DNA from: Hexactinellida sp. DTS-2022
Taxonomy: Eukaryota; Porifera; Hexactinellida
Direction of reading: 5' to 3'
Assembly (NCBI GenBank): GCA_028753945.1
Contig: JAPNXP010000017.1
Location: 1,116,001-1,180,000 of the forward strand
Length of the DNA: 64,000 nucleotides
How positions within the stretch are numbered: the stretch's first letter is position 1; every line of letters begins with the position of its first letter. The position numbers and the translations under genes were made by a program. The notes below the pieces were generated by a model. That model ran no database searches. It saw nothing but the letters and a program-made list of their open reading frames with translations, and had not been told where the DNA came from. Shown here one piece after another: positions 22,695-34,059 of this stretch.

Positions 22695-23726
22695 CAGGGG
22701 CGTCGATTTGAAAAAAAGATAGGGGGGGCGAACATCATGTTGTCTCGTATTAGGTTGAAAAGCGTAGTTTCGCCCTGAGCTGGAATCGGTCATTACGTTA
22801 GGGTTGGCAGATTACCAAATTCCCGAACCAGGACAAAATTTATACTTTACAAAATATTCAAGTTACTTTAACTAAGAAGTGGCGTATCCCTCTGAAACTG
22901 GGGGGGCAAGCCTAAATTTTTCGGGCACGATTATCTTTCGCGAGATAATAAGTCGTATTTTAAATGAAATTTGTTTGCCAATAGACAAACTTGCTATTAG
23001 TGGAACATAACTAACATTAAATGTTTGCTTTTTGATAGAAAAGACCTGCTAATGGAAATAATTGAAACACATAACCTATAGTGGGTGGGACAATTTGTAT
23101 TTTTGCATTGGTTGAAGCAATGAAAGTTTCTTCACAGATTATTTAGTTGTACAGGCCCGGCGGAAGCAAAATTAAGGTGGTATGGAAAAATTATAGAGGA
23201 AAAACTGGTACGGCTATTTCCACGCCTGCGAATAGGTAGCTATAACAATTCTGAATGACTAATTCATTGAATAATTCCCGTGAATTATGAATAATTCATT
23301 AATAATTCAATAATTAATGAATTATTCATCTTAGGAAAAAAGTGGTACGGCAATTGCCGTACCTGTCGTACCAGCTGCGCCGGACCTGTTGTAGCATGCA
23401 AATTAACAATAAAACCGAGCGAGCGTTGCGAGCGGGAAAATTTTTAGACGTCCAAGCCCTATAGAACTTATAACAATTAACATCATTGAAACAAATCATA
23501 AGTTTAATAGTTGTATTTTTGGGTCTTGTCTTAACATATCACGCATTATTAATAAATAATTTCACGACACCAATAAATTATTAATTTTAGTGGAAATAAA
23601 AATGTAAGGTGCGCCAAATAATGGGGGGGGGGCGAAATGATACTCTCGCCCCCCCTGTATTGACATTGGGGGGGCATTCGCCCCCCTTGCCCCCCCCCCC
23701 CCCCCCCCCCAGGATCGACGCCCTTG
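22695..23726. mobile_element. Non-autonomous hAT element, 1032 bp
   Basis: Ends CAGGGGCGTCGAT and ATCGACGCCCTTG, exact 8-bp duplication ATTGACGT at 22687-22694 and 23727-23734. Contains a long C run (about 23688-23710). Ends resemble those of 10885-11652, 25170-25778 and 39743-39899, so these may be one diversified family. Confidence 0.88.
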
Positions 23727-23777
23727 ATTGACGTAAGCTAAATACATCACGAATAGATAAACTGATGGAAGCCAAAC

Positions 23778-24030
23778 CAGAGTTGGAATCGGGTTCGGGT
23801 TTCTCGGGTCGGGTCGGGTTCGGGTTAAGATTTGGATTTAGAATCGGGTTCGGGTTCGGGTTCGGGTTCGAAGTTGATCAGTTAATATCTACACTTATAT
23901 ACACTTCGGGTTCGGGTCGGGTTCGGGTTAAGATTCGGATTTAGAATCGGGTTCGGGTCGGGTTCGGGTTGAAGCTCGTCGGGTTCGGGTCGGGTCGGGT
24001 TCTGAAAAGTGGACCCGATTCCAACTCTGA
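23778..24030. mobile_element. GGGTC/GGGTTC-rich MITE, copy 1
   Basis: Ends CAGAGTTGGAATCGGGT and ACCCGATTCCAACTCTG. The body is dominated by tandem CGGGT and TTCGGG units. Flanks carry GCCAAAC on both sides, offset by a few bases on the right. Related to 35028-35275 and 51868-52116. Confidence 0.75.
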
Positions 24031-25169
24031 CTGCCAAACTGGATTAATCAAGTATGCAATTTAGGAAATATTGTAGGTGAAGATTAAATCGATCAAACCT
24101 CAATATGTGCAATGATGCAGCAATTGGAGGTTACATTTTTGTTATTGCCTGGCTCAGATTAAATGCGAAAATTATAAAAATTTCTAGGGACATGCAATAC
24201 ATTCTGTTTTATAATGTGACAAAATTATTTGTCGATTGAACCAAAAGTGTAAGAGCTGAATCCAAATTAGTTCCTACGTGACGTCACATTCCCATAAATC
24301 GGTATACGTGTGTCTCATTGTATGTTGTGTTATCATCTAAAATTGTGGGCGAATCGAATAAAAACAGAATGAGTTATCCCCAAATATGTGCGTTTATGAC
24401 GTCATAATCCCGTTATTTCGCTTAGAAAACCAATAGATCGTTGTCAGCGTGTAAAATTACCCCTGCATGCCAATTTTCAGCTTTTTAGGACTCGAAGTCT
24501 TTCCTATTAATTCTGGACAAACACACACTTGCACTTTGCTATACCTGTGTTAGTACGATACACTATTTATGGTTGATTAGTGTAGGGACTTATTAATTAA
24601 CTGTGTCACAATCAGAAGAAAAATGGGAATTCGTGAACTGCTATCAGGTGTAGAAATTTAGTGCACGTCTAATGATTTGAATTTTCTACAGATCGGAGCA
24701 AAATTAGGAAGCTAGTACAACAAATCTGTTTTTCGCAACTGTGACGTCATAATCCCGTTATTTTGTTTCAAAAACCAATAGATCGTTGTCGCAGTACAAA
24801 ATTACCCCTGTATACAAATTTTCAGCTTTCTGGGACTTGTAGTCTTTCCAATTAATTCTGGACAAACATCCAAACACACAACAATTCCGCTTTTAATATA
24901 CAGATAGATTGGGGACATGGTGTCAAATATATTCAATTGGTATATTTATTTGAAGAGTATTTAATAACTTTTCAAAGCTGGTTGAGATTGTGTTTGAGAG
25001 GCAAATAATTAAATAATGTCTTTGAAAGTATGTATTACAAGTTTTATGGTGATTATTGAAATGGTCCTTACTCCTTAATTGTGTGGGTACCCCGGATGGC
25101 CGGATCCAAAAGGGTGTGTACTGGGACATTGCTAAACCCCTATTTCTAAGTTAGGAATTGGATTCCACC

Positions 25170-25778
25170 CATGGGCTTAGCCATGGGGGGGCCTGGCCCC
25201 AAAAATTTTCACTTGGCTCCCCCAAACTTTCTAAAATAACATTGAATAAGGATAGATTGAGGGTACTAATTACTAAAGCACTAAATAAGCTAAATTCGTC
25301 AGAGATTATCAGTTAGAAGTTAGCTTTCAACGGGTATTATAGGTAAACAAGTATGCTGAACACGAATTTCGCGTTTAGAAATTTATAATATGAATATTTA
25401 TTGTTGTTGTTTACACAAAATAGGTAAACAAATTAATGAAATTCAAAATCACCCTACAAGTTAGCTTTCAACGGGTATTATAGGTTAACAAGTATGCTGA
25501 ACCCGAATTTCGCGTTTATAAATTTAAAACAGGAAAAATAAGTTAAAACTATGGAAATCTTATAAAGGGGTGTATATAACGTCCCTTTCTACCATTTTCC
25601 ATGGCAGAAGGGTGAGGAGTAAGGCCGCACAGCGGCCGTTAACTTGAGGTGCGTAGCACCGATCTGTCGCAAAGCGACCGAGACCGGAGGGCTCGTGAGT
25701 TAATAAATCAATTATAAATTTGAAATTTTATCTAAATAATGGCCCCCCTCCCAAATATTTTTGGTGGCTACGCCCATG
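25170..25778. mobile_element. hAT element with a Helitron-like 3' fragment inside
   Basis: Ends CATGGGCTTAGCCATG and GGTGGCTACGCCCATG with an exact 8-bp duplication ATTCCACC at 25162-25169 and 25779-25786. Inside, about 25315-25695 is a plus-strand Helitron-like segment ending in GGGCTCG followed by T, with terminal hairpin GTCGCAAAGCGAC. It also has a tandem duplication containing TTAGCTTTCAACGGGTATTA. Confidence 0.85.
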
Positions 25779-25819
25779 ATTCCACCGAGGCACTACTTTG
25801 TGCTATTATAACTCTAAAC

Positions 25820-25961
25820 CAGAGATTCCCAACCTTTTTCAACCGTGGACCCCCTATAGACATTCTGTGGACCCCCTCCCATTGACCGTAATATATCCTG
25901 TGGATCCCCTACAGCCATCCGTGGACCCCTAAGTCCATGGACCCCAGGTTGGGAACCACTG
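25820..25961. mobile_element. Short hAT MITE
   Basis: Ends CAGAGATTCCCAACC and GGTTGGGAACCACTG, exact 8-bp duplication CTCTAAAC at 25812-25819 and 25962-25969. Internal GTGGACCCCCT repeats. An eroded relative sits at 3796-3881. Confidence 0.9.
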
Positions 25962-26243
25962 CTCTAAACTCTAAACTCCCCAATCATTCACACGAAACCA
26001 GAAGTTTCATAATTTACAGATTTCTCTCGCAGAGAGTGGTCCTGACTCCTCAGTTCTATCGAGCTTTGACAATTTCCAATACAACATTATGATCGATTTT
26101 AATGTTTTCTTAGCGAAAATAAATGTAGTATATAATAAATGGAAAAGTTCCAAAAAATATTAAATATAAAAATATGAGTAAATACTAAATACCCTATAAG
26201 TAAAGAAAGGAAAGTAATGTCAGTTACTGGGCTCTGTACTCCA

Positions 26244-28769
26244 TCAAACACAGAACCCTACTTCGGTTATCCAAGGAAGTTCATATTCATTCAACAGATC
26301 AGTTGACATGGTTTTCTTTGAGTCACCCAAAGGGCATGCAACTATACTCACCATATCTGAAAAGTCAACTGCTGACGTAGAACCCAAACGGTCGTAATTA
26401 GATTTTTTAAGTAGTTTGTTAGGATCAGTTAAAGACTCAATCATCAATGTACCCAGGCCAATATTAAAATCCAATTTAAATGCAGCACTAGCAACAACAT
26501 CTTCAGAGATATCTCCTGAAGAATGATCACTCAGAGTAGTACCCAGATACAGAGTCTGTGGATCCGAAAGATCGTAACAGCCTCCGTCACAGTACAGTAG
26601 ATTACCAATAACTCTCTGGCCAAGATAGGTGGAGTAACCTTCGGAAAATGCAAAATTGGGAGAAATCGGAGATCCATCATGGTCCCCACTTCCTGTTATC
26701 ACTGCGCCATTTCGCTCCAATAACAAATGACCAAATTCATGTAAGAGCACAGAATCATCGAACTCATCTGGATCCATAGGATTGCCTCCCACCGATATTA
26801 TCCCTTCATAAAAGAAAGAAGTGACATAATCCGTATCTTTCGCATATTTCCCAAATTCCCAATCTGCTTTACGCGGATAGTCTGTAACCTTGCCACCGTA
26901 CGCGAGATAGAGAGGGAGCATACGAGTTAAAGTGACCATTATGTGAAAGGCTCCTGAACCATCTTCCTCCCGTATCATCGAGTTTCTTGTTGCATTAGCT
27001 TCCGTGAGAGGGTTTATCGCCTCACTAACTCGATACACGTGTACATTTCCTACGTGGTCTGTCACTTCTATCTTGTTGTTTGAAGATAGGAACTCAACAT
27101 ACACATTGGCATCTCCCTCTTCAGTTCTGTAAGCAACAGAATATACTCCACTTCTAGAATCGTTAGCATCACGTACTACCTGAGAAGTGCCTAGAACGAT
27201 GCCTTGACTGTCTACTACCCTAACTATACTCCCCAGTGGATTCATCCTGGTCATAGGAGTCCGATAGCTCACTGTACCCACAACTAAGTACCGATCACAT
27301 TCGATAACGAACACCAAAATTTCTCTTCCAGATCCCTGTCCTCCTGAGCCTTCTTCTGATGGTGCAAATGTACCAGTCAGCGTTTGAGAAATGTTACAAC
27401 CATCCACCAAAACTTGGAAGTTAATCTGTTCAGTTACACCACACGCAGCAAAGAGATCAACCCTGACAACGTATTGTCCTGAAACTGCATTCTCGTAGTA
27501 GATATTCTCAGTTTTGTTATGATCAATGGTGCAGTTGGGATTTGAATCCAGATCTAGTGTTCCCTGTTGTCCAGATGAGGTCCTATTTCCATAGTATATT
27601 TCTTCATTGTTAGGATCGACTACATGCAGATCCAGGTCCACTTCTTTGTCCCAAGTTAATCTGACTAGAAGAGTCCCGATCTTTAACGAAGCGGTTGTCG
27701 TTTGAATCATTTGAATTGGTCCCAACTCCCCTGCATTATCCCTAAGGCGAATTAACATAGTTATCCGACTTCCACTCATTATCGCTCCACTGGGTAGAGT
27801 GAGCATGAAAGCCAATGTTTGGGTTCCTGAGTTTTGACTCTGAAGAGATGTGACTGGAATAATGAAGTGCTGACCATAGCCTTCAAACCCAACTAACACG
27901 TCACTCACGGCAGTGGTTTGACTAACCACAATCGGAATTTCTACACTTTGGCCTGTTGTGATGGATACCTCGAAACCCGGAGGAAGTGTGAATACCAATG
28001 CGTTGTCAATCGTGGCGGTTAATGGGAAACTTCGCATATCAATTATTCCTTCATCGATCGTGAATGGATTAGTTACTCCAGACTGGAAGTATATTTCTAT
28101 TCCTGGCACTATAAGAGTACGTCCCTCACTGCTGTACACTACCAAAGAGATTGAATGGAACCGTTCCTCCGATACGAAATTTGTAGGAATGGATAATGTG
28201 TCGGTTAAATAATCTCCCTTTTGTATGTCGGAAGTGGAGATGACAGGATACCCGAACAAAGAGGAATAGTCTGCTTCCATATAGGATGCAGTTCCAGAAA
28301 TTTCTACAGTAATCACAAATTGTAAGCCAGGGAAGATTTCTCGAGGATACTCTAAGCCTGCTACCGATATCCTCGGATCATCAACAAGAACGGTAATTTC
28401 CCCATATCCTCTCCTGTTGTCTTGGGAAAAGGCCACTATGGATATAGTATGGTTACCATCATCTAGGCCGAATGTCGAAATTGCTAAGTTTCTGGGAAAA
28501 GTTTTGTAAGTAACTTTCTCTACTCCATCCAAATAAACGTGTACATTTCCTTTTACTACTATGCCACTGGGTAATGCAAGTTGTAGATTAATGTAACCAT
28601 TAGAAAATATCTGTTCCGAAGAAATGGTACTGTTGATGTTAATTGCAAACTCTGGTTGAGGCTTATAAACTGTCAACAACAACACAATGATAACTAGTGC
28701 AACCACTAAAACTACCAATAGCAACACAATGCAAAGTAATCCAATCAAACATTTCTTTTTGGTGTCCAT
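26244..28769 (-). CDS. Membrane-anchored HEFGH zinc metalloprotease with DUF2135-like domain, copy 1
   Basis: Predicted type II membrane ectoenzyme; 841 residues, intronless. Residues 1-7 (MDTKKKC) would be cytosolic and 8-35 form a strongly hydrophobic anchor. Residues about 40-365 look like serial Ig-like beta domains. About 366-480 matches the DUF2135/YfaP-like pattern common in bacteria (LTWDKEVDLDLHVVDP, NPNCTIDHNKTENIYYENAVSGQYVVRVD). About 505-590 is another beta domain. The catalytic region has HEFGH at 677-681 and FSEGYS with Glu710 as the likely third zinc ligand (HExxH-28-E, gluzincin style). Substrate unknown. The paired copy at 47542-50067 differs at eight residues. A pyrimidine-rich CTTAG upstream of ATG could mark a 5' UTR intron. 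The architecture suggests acquisition from bacteria, which is inference. Confidence 0.85.
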   Translation of the reverse strand: MDTKKKCLIGLLCIVLLLVVLVVALVIIVLLLTVYKPQPEFAININSTISSEQIFSNGYINLQLALPSGIVVKGNVHVYLDGVEKVTYKTFPRNLAISTFGLDDGNHTISIVAFSQDNRRGYGEITVLVDDPRISVAGLEYPREIFPGLQFVITVEISGTASYMEADYSSLFGYPVISTSDIQKGDYLTDTLSIPTNFVSEERFHSISLVVYSSEGRTLIVPGIEIYFQSGVTNPFTIDEGIIDMRSFPLTATIDNALVFTLPPGFEVSITTGQSVEIPIVVSQTTAVSDVLVGFEGYGQHFIIPVTSLQSQNSGTQTLAFMLTLPSGAIMSGSRITMLIRLRDNAGELGPIQMIQTTTASLKIGTLLVRLTWDKEVDLDLHVVDPNNEEIYYGNRTSSGQQGTLDLDSNPNCTIDHNKTENIYYENAVSGQYVVRVDLFAACGVTEQINFQVLVDGCNISQTLTGTFAPSEEGSGGQGSGREILVFVIECDRYLVVGTVSYRTPMTRMNPLGSIVRVVDSQGIVLGTSQVVRDANDSRSGVYSVAYRTEEGDANVYVEFLSSNNKIEVTDHVGNVHVYRVSEAINPLTEANATRNSMIREEDGSGAFHIMVTLTRMLPLYLAYGGKVTDYPRKADWEFGKYAKDTDYVTSFFYEGIISVGGNPMDPDEFDDSVLLHEFGHLLLERNGAVITGSGDHDGSPISPNFAFSEGYSTYLGQRVIGNLLYCDGGCYDLSDPQTLYLGTTLSDHSSGDISEDVVASAAFKLDFNIGLGTLMIESLTDPNKLLKKSNYDRLGSTSAVDFSDMVSIVACPLGDSKKTMSTDLLNEYELPWITEVGFCV

Positions 28770-28831
28770 AATTAGCTATCTTTCTATCCTTTTCAGCTAT
28801 TATTCTAAGAAAAAAAAAACTCATATTATTA

Positions 28832-29024
28832 GGGGCCGTTTAAATGCTACGTAACGAGGGCAAAGGGTATAAACTATATGTAGTGTCACTAGTGTGTAGT
28901 TTTAGAATTACAGAAAAATTCAGTTAGGTTAGAATGATGTTACGTAACGTCGAAGGGCGTAAGTTATTTGTGACATACGCGTCTAAATTATGGGAATTTT
29001 GCGTACGTACGTTTGAACGGCCCC
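28832..29024. mobile_element. PIF/Harbinger-type MITE, internally deleted
   Basis: Ends GGGGCCGTTTAAATGCTACG and CGTACGTTTGAACGGCCCC flanked by TTA on both sides (28829-28831, 29025-29027), fitting Harbinger-type 3-bp duplications. It begins 62 bases upstream of the metalloprotease ATG. The right-arm copy at 46390-47479 is longer and carries a nested element. Confidence 0.8.
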
Positions 29025-29599
29025 TTATGTTTAATACGACCCCTAGTGAGGCTATATTGGCATGTGCGATAAATTATGGATGAAAAGCTAAAATTTCATG
29101 GGGAATCCACGCACATGTCTGAATTACATCAAAATTTTAAAATATTGTAATAGGGTGTTTGTGTCATACTGTTTTCACACAGAGCCAACACTTCTTTAAT
29201 AGAGCCCAGTTAATTAATCAGCCTCTTAACTGGGTAAAAAATTCCAGGAACAGAATCAATGCCAATAAAAGCTATTCAAGCTAATACAAGAGATTTTTGG
29301 TTATTGGCTTGACGGGGTCAACTTTTGCTTATTTTGTTCTAATTTCGCCAAGGCTGGATTCGGTTAACCGGTTAATCGCTGCTAATATGATAATATCGCC
29401 TATTTGGACAATTTTCTCGAATTTTAAAATTTTTAATATGGCTTTAAGAGATAAAATATGGTTACTTGTCAAAATTCAACTTTTAAGTGTTAATTAAGCC
29501 AATGGTTTACTAAAATAGTAAAATTAACAATGTGAAAATTTAATGATTACGTCATCATTCGATAATGAGTAAGCATATATCTAATTTGGTAGTTTATAC

Positions 29600-29815
29600 T
29601 TTCGTTGATATAAATTTTGCTGTGTCATCCAAATTGGGCACATTACATGCCCATATAGGAATCATTTTGAAAACGGAGCGTGTTAGGGTCCCAAAATGTA
29701 TTATGAACGGATAGGAAGTCGGATATTGCGAGCATTTTGAGACGTTTTTATTTTTATTCTAGCTGCTCGGGTGTCTGAGAAAAAAAATGGACAAGAAAAC
29801 GTACCCTCGAATAAG

Positions 29816-29850
<35 letters not shown>

Positions 29851-29975
29851 TAGTGCAGGGTAATAAAAGTACAGACAGTTATGTGTTCTGCCTAATAAAA
29901 GGCCTAAAGCACGTCAAGAATCAGTTCAATCTAGTCTCAGGTGGAGGCGTGGTCACGTCCCCCTAGCATCCCCAA
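29600..29975. other. Spacer with (TAA)n microsatellite
   Basis: No gene recognised. (ATA)n tract of about 12 units at 29814-29850. Otherwise AT-rich sequence not shared with the other duplication arm. Confidence 0.5.
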
Positions 29976-30710
29976 TGGATCCGCCCCTATTTAGGTTCAT
30001 TTTGAATTTTAATAGATTTGTTTACCTCTTTTTGTAAACAACAACAACAACTACAAAAGTAACAGAAATTTGTGGACTTTAAATTCGAAATCAGCATACT
30101 TGTTTACCTATAATTTTACCCGTTGCCTGTTGGAAGCTAGTCTCGAGGTTCATTTTGAATTTTCAATAATTTCTTGACCTATTTTTGGAAACAACAACAA
30201 TAAAATATTTACAGTATATTAGAAAATTATATATACGAGATTCGTGTTCAGCCTACTTGATTACCTTTTACAACCCTTGGAAGTTATTCTTTATCTCAAT
30301 TCTAAATGCGGTTTCTATCCCCCTATGATAGCACTAATACAAACAAACAAACAAACTAATTAATAACAATCAAATTGTAACAATATACATAACTAACATA
30401 TACTTAATTAGTTTGAACTCACTATTCTAATGACTGGATTGTGTAAACTTTAGATGCTTGCTTAATTAAGTTGATAATTAAATTATTATCAAAATACTTA
30501 TATGGAGCTGAGTTACTGGTAACTGAAGTGGTTTTAATTTATGTCTAAATTGCATTTCTGAGCTTATGGGTCTTTTAGAATTCAAACACTTCCTTATATG
30601 GCAGTTCAGTTACCAGTAACTGAGCTCCATATAAGTAATCTGATTAAATTATAGGTGGAAGAAAATTTATAGATCAGTCAACAATTGCAAAAACATTGCA
30701 GTACACAGTT
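29976..30710. repeat. Inner inverted repeat, left arm
   Basis: Inverted relative to about 38834-39760. Contains two AGGTTCATTTTGAATTTT modules, AAACAACAACAA stretches and a (CAAA)n stretch of the Helitron-like family also in RBM39 intron 3. The left arm is interrupted by a MITE at 30487-30642 and then by the MULE at 30711; the right arm by 39118-39533. Confidence 0.75.
30487..30642. mobile_element. Small MULE-like MITE
   Basis: Inverted ends with ACTTATATGGAGCTGAGTTA and its complement region, plus GTTACTGGTAAC palindromes. A 10-bp duplication ATTAAATTAT flanks it (30477-30486, 30643-30652). The corresponding site in the other arm (about 38877-38890) lacks it, which supports a real insertion. 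Confidence 0.75.
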
Positions 30711-31060
30711 ATGGATGTGAAGTTAGCAGCAAGTCCAGCAGCAAAAAGTGAGCACGATGCATCTGCTTATAACTCCACTCTACCATTAACTGGCGGGATA
30801 AAATTTATACCACAGCTCTATCCCCCATGTAGGTTTATGATATTTCAATTTTTAGTCTCTAACACTAAAAACCACTTGACAGTGACAGTGCAAAAATGAC
30901 CCATTTTCACTAGATAATTATCCCACATCCAATTTGAGTGAGCACGATTCACCTGGTTATTACTCCACTCTACCATTAACTGGCGGGCTAAAATTTACTT
31001 CACAGCTCTATATCTTGTGTATGTTTATGCTATTTCAAAGTATCCATTTTCACCCCATAA
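30711..31060 (+). repeat. MULE 5' terminal and subterminal repeats
   Basis: First unit 30711-30890 is the TIR. A second, shorter unit starts near 30935 (GTGAGCACGATTCACCTGG, CTACCATTAACTGGCGGGCT). Such arrays are usually transposase-binding regions, which is inference here. Confidence 0.8.
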
Positions 31061-31687
31061 TGACCTATCATATAAATCTGCTTCCTTTAAAAATATTTCC
31101 ATATGTTAGTTCTAAACAATTCATGCAGAATACCTTTGTCGTATTAGGCTAGCTAAAACAAATCAATTGTTTATCATTAGTATTTTTACAGAAAATACGG
31201 ACGGCGGACGCGATTTTATTTTTATGTATATCCCATTAATATGCAAATAACATTATCCTATGCCAAACAATAAATATTAATTTTTAATTTAATTAGAAAA
31301 TCACCTGACAATAATACCCTAAAATACATGACTTATAAAATATTGATACATTAGGATTACTTTACCCAAGTTTATAGCTAATATCTGTACGATTATGTTC
31401 ATGAGATAATAATATAACATACCCGGACTGGGATGAAATTTGGGACGGATGGGGAGATAAATAAGTTATTTATTGTATATGGCCTTAATAGGTGATTTTA
31501 ACACTGACGTAGTCTGATGACTTGATGTGATGTTGATATCTAATATGGCTTCCTATTACTATATCAAAATTGATTTATACTGCAATTGCTATAATTATGG
31601 AATGCATGTTTTATATTCAATTTAAAAGTCTGTTATTTTTATATCTATTTTACTAAATCCGAATATTGTTTCTATTTCTTTGCAATT

Positions 31688-33939
31688 ATGTTTGCTCCTT
31701 GCAAACGGCTTACTAAAATTTATAGCTTTCACACTCGAAATCTCCCAAAATCAATAATTTGCGAAGTTAACCTTCTTTCTAAGTATATCATTTCCTATCT
31801 TTCTGGGATGAGAACTTTGCTTGTCTTATCTCTTTTGCTGATAATTGCTGGTGATATCGAGGTTAATCCAGGGCCTACAGATGGTAAGTGTATGTTTATA
31901 GATTATACGTTCGATGTTTACATTATTACTTTTAGAGATTGAAGAACACAAACATAATCAAGGAATACAAATATCTACTAGTATTGTAGCTGCAATATCT
32001 AAGCTAAAACCACAAGGCTCTAGCATTTTGAATAATCTTGAGACAACAAGAAATTGGCGTGATCCTTTTTCTTTTTGGGGAAAGTTGTCGAAATCTGTGT
32101 ATGGCCGAAATCGCTTACAATTCAGAGCAAAGCTTATGAATATCTGGCGTAATAACAGTTACGACATTCACTTACCGAATCAAATTGAAGTGGATTTCAG
32201 TTGGACAATGTTGCACAGTGTATGCAATAGTTTTAATAAACATAACCTAGAAGATTATCTCAAATCTTGTTGGAAATTCATTAATTCACAGAATTCCAAA
32301 GATTTACCTAGAACAATTATTCACATTTGTACAGCACATATTATGAATCGTTTGAGCTATAAACTTAGTCGTAACTTCAGAATTGAAAAACGAAGAAAGA
32401 TAATTTTAATCTTTATTATGGCACGCATGGTTAGTTCGACAAGTTTGGACGAAATTAATCAGCTCTGTATTTCACTGTGTATGACATGTTTGTCTAAGAA
32501 ATATCATCCCGAAATTCAAAAATATTTTCAGAAGCAGGATAACGCGATCAGCTTAAGCTGTGGAGAAGATTTAAATCTCGATCATGTATATTTGTTAGAG
32601 CTAGATGAAGAACTTCCGAATAATTTAGGTGATGGTAATACTTACAAAACAAGATCTCCTTTTGGTATCTTTTTCCAAAATGAACTCAAAAACTGTAAAA
32701 GATTTGTTGATGAATTGGAAACCAAAAACAAATCAGATAAATTGGAAGAAAATGTGTATTTTCTACCAGAATTACCCTTATTCTTAATTACATATTACAT
32801 GCCGATATGCCCTCCTGGTCAGGAATAATATTGGGTCCAAGTTTGCACCCTAATAAATCAAGAATCACATTTACAAATGCTATTGCTGAGAATTGGATGA
32901 GATTTCTTAAAATTACAATTCTACAGAATGAATCAAAAATAAGACCAGGTGATTTCATCCGTAAATTACGTGAAGGTATTGTTGGAAGAATCAAAGCATT
33001 TAATTTTGCATTCGAGCCATTGAGCTCCAAAATTTTCAAGAGAGTAAAGAAGCAAGTTGAGAATGATGATCAAATTGAGGAGGTTTGGAATAAGAAAAGT
33101 ACAGGAAGCAAAGCTATTTTAATCCTGGAAAAGTTATTCAATAATTCGGATGCTCTGATACCAAAGTCAGCAAGGATAACTAGAATTACAAAACAATGTA
33201 AAAGCACTTGCTCTGAAGATTTTTCTTTTATCACCATAAAACGGTTAACAGAGGACACTTCACTGAATGCTGGCAAAGAATTGAGTAAACTAGGGCAAAT
33301 TGAGAATTCTGTATCTATAGTAGGTATTGCAATAATTTATCTTGGATTATATGCGCCAGTTACTCCAAGTTGGCAGAAATCAAAATGCAAAGAACTCAAT
33401 CTGACGTATGCTACGGGTATTTTGTATGAAAACGAAGCGAGAGATAAATCCCTTGAAATTAGGCAGCTCATTCCGTCTCGAGAAAAAAGAATATCTCCAG
33501 ATGGTAATTGCTTATTTAGATCGCTTTCATATTTAATTGCAGGAACAGATCACCATCATAAAGAAATAAGAGAGTTACTCATACAACAAATGAAAGGAAA
33601 ATATAATGAAGTGTGCTCAAACTATTGTAGCGCTCGAAATGATTTAGTAACTGAGCTCGGTGTAACTCAGTACAAGAGTACCTTAAGATAACTAAGATGG
33701 ACAGATCTGGATCTTGGGGGACAGATATGGAGATATTTTTAGCAGCACTGATCCTTAAAACTGATGTATTTGTATACAAGGACGATGACCAATGCTGGAT
33801 GAAGTTTTCCGGTTATGGATTCACTGGTAAGAATTCTAGACCTGAACTAACTGAAGACAGGGTATATTTTCGATTATATTTGGACCATTTTCAGCCTGTA
33901 ACAAAAGTAAAGGATAGGAACAACATTCAAACCAAATGA
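31688..33939 (+). pseudogene. MULE transposase/OTU gene with N-terminal 2A-like motif, frameshifted
   Basis: Exon 1 from ATG 31688 (or 31808) to 31883 encodes a hydrophobic stretch (RTLLVLSLLLIIAG) directly followed by the 2A signature DIEVNPGP. A 52-base GT-AG intron (31884-31935) joins in frame to 31936-32828. There the transposase motifs FWGKLSKSVYGRNR, DFSWTMLHSV and IHICTAHIMN (the CxxH of MULE transposases) appear. The segment expected between the N-terminal part and DFSW, which normally carries the first catalytic Asp, seems missing. A frameshift near 32810 leads to 32807-33691 (WSGIILG, AIAENWMRFLK, RPGDFIRKLREG), then the OTU cysteine protease with SPDGNCLFRSLS. A second shift near 33690 precedes the rest of the OTU domain (GSWGTDMEIFLAALIL, DHFQPV with the probable catalytic His). 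Defective as transposase. The OTU catalytic residues themselves are intact but split across frames. Confidence 0.82.
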
Positions 33940-34059
33940 TTAGTAGATTTCTTAGTTTTACATTGCATATATTTTTAGAATGTATTAGAATAGTTGCGTA
34001 GCTCGATATCTTAAATTAACAAAAATATTAATATAATATGATTAGTCATTAGGGGATGA

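Larger units (their letters stand above)
20077..24904 (-). mobile_element. Composite Helitron-like element carrying nested insertions
   Basis: Minus-strand 3' end at 20077 (CTCG, followed by T on the minus strand) and minus-strand 5' end at 24904 (preceded by A; TCTGTATATTAAAAGCGG). Nested inside are a plus-strand Helitron-like copy (20358-21657), hAT elements (22152-22620, 22695-23726) and a GGGTC-rich MITE (23778-24030). Segments 20077-20357 plus 21658-22151 align with 41143-41960. Beyond 22660 the sequence no longer follows that copy, so more than one element may be joined here. No Rep/helicase gene is present. Confidence 0.65.
26242..29592. repeat. Left arm of large inverted duplication
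   Basis: Inverted relative to 44782-50069. It covers the metalloprotease gene, a Harbinger-type MITE and about 550 bases beyond. The coding part matches at about 99%; the non-coding part at roughly 93% by eye. Outward, homology stops immediately after the stop codon. The right arm is longer because of later insertions. Confidence 0.9.

Noticed and set aside
23778..24030. CGGGT/TTCGGG tandem units as interstitial telomere repeat
   Set aside because: They do not match TTAGGG or another animal telomere unit, and defined inverted ends with flanking repeats mark a MITE.
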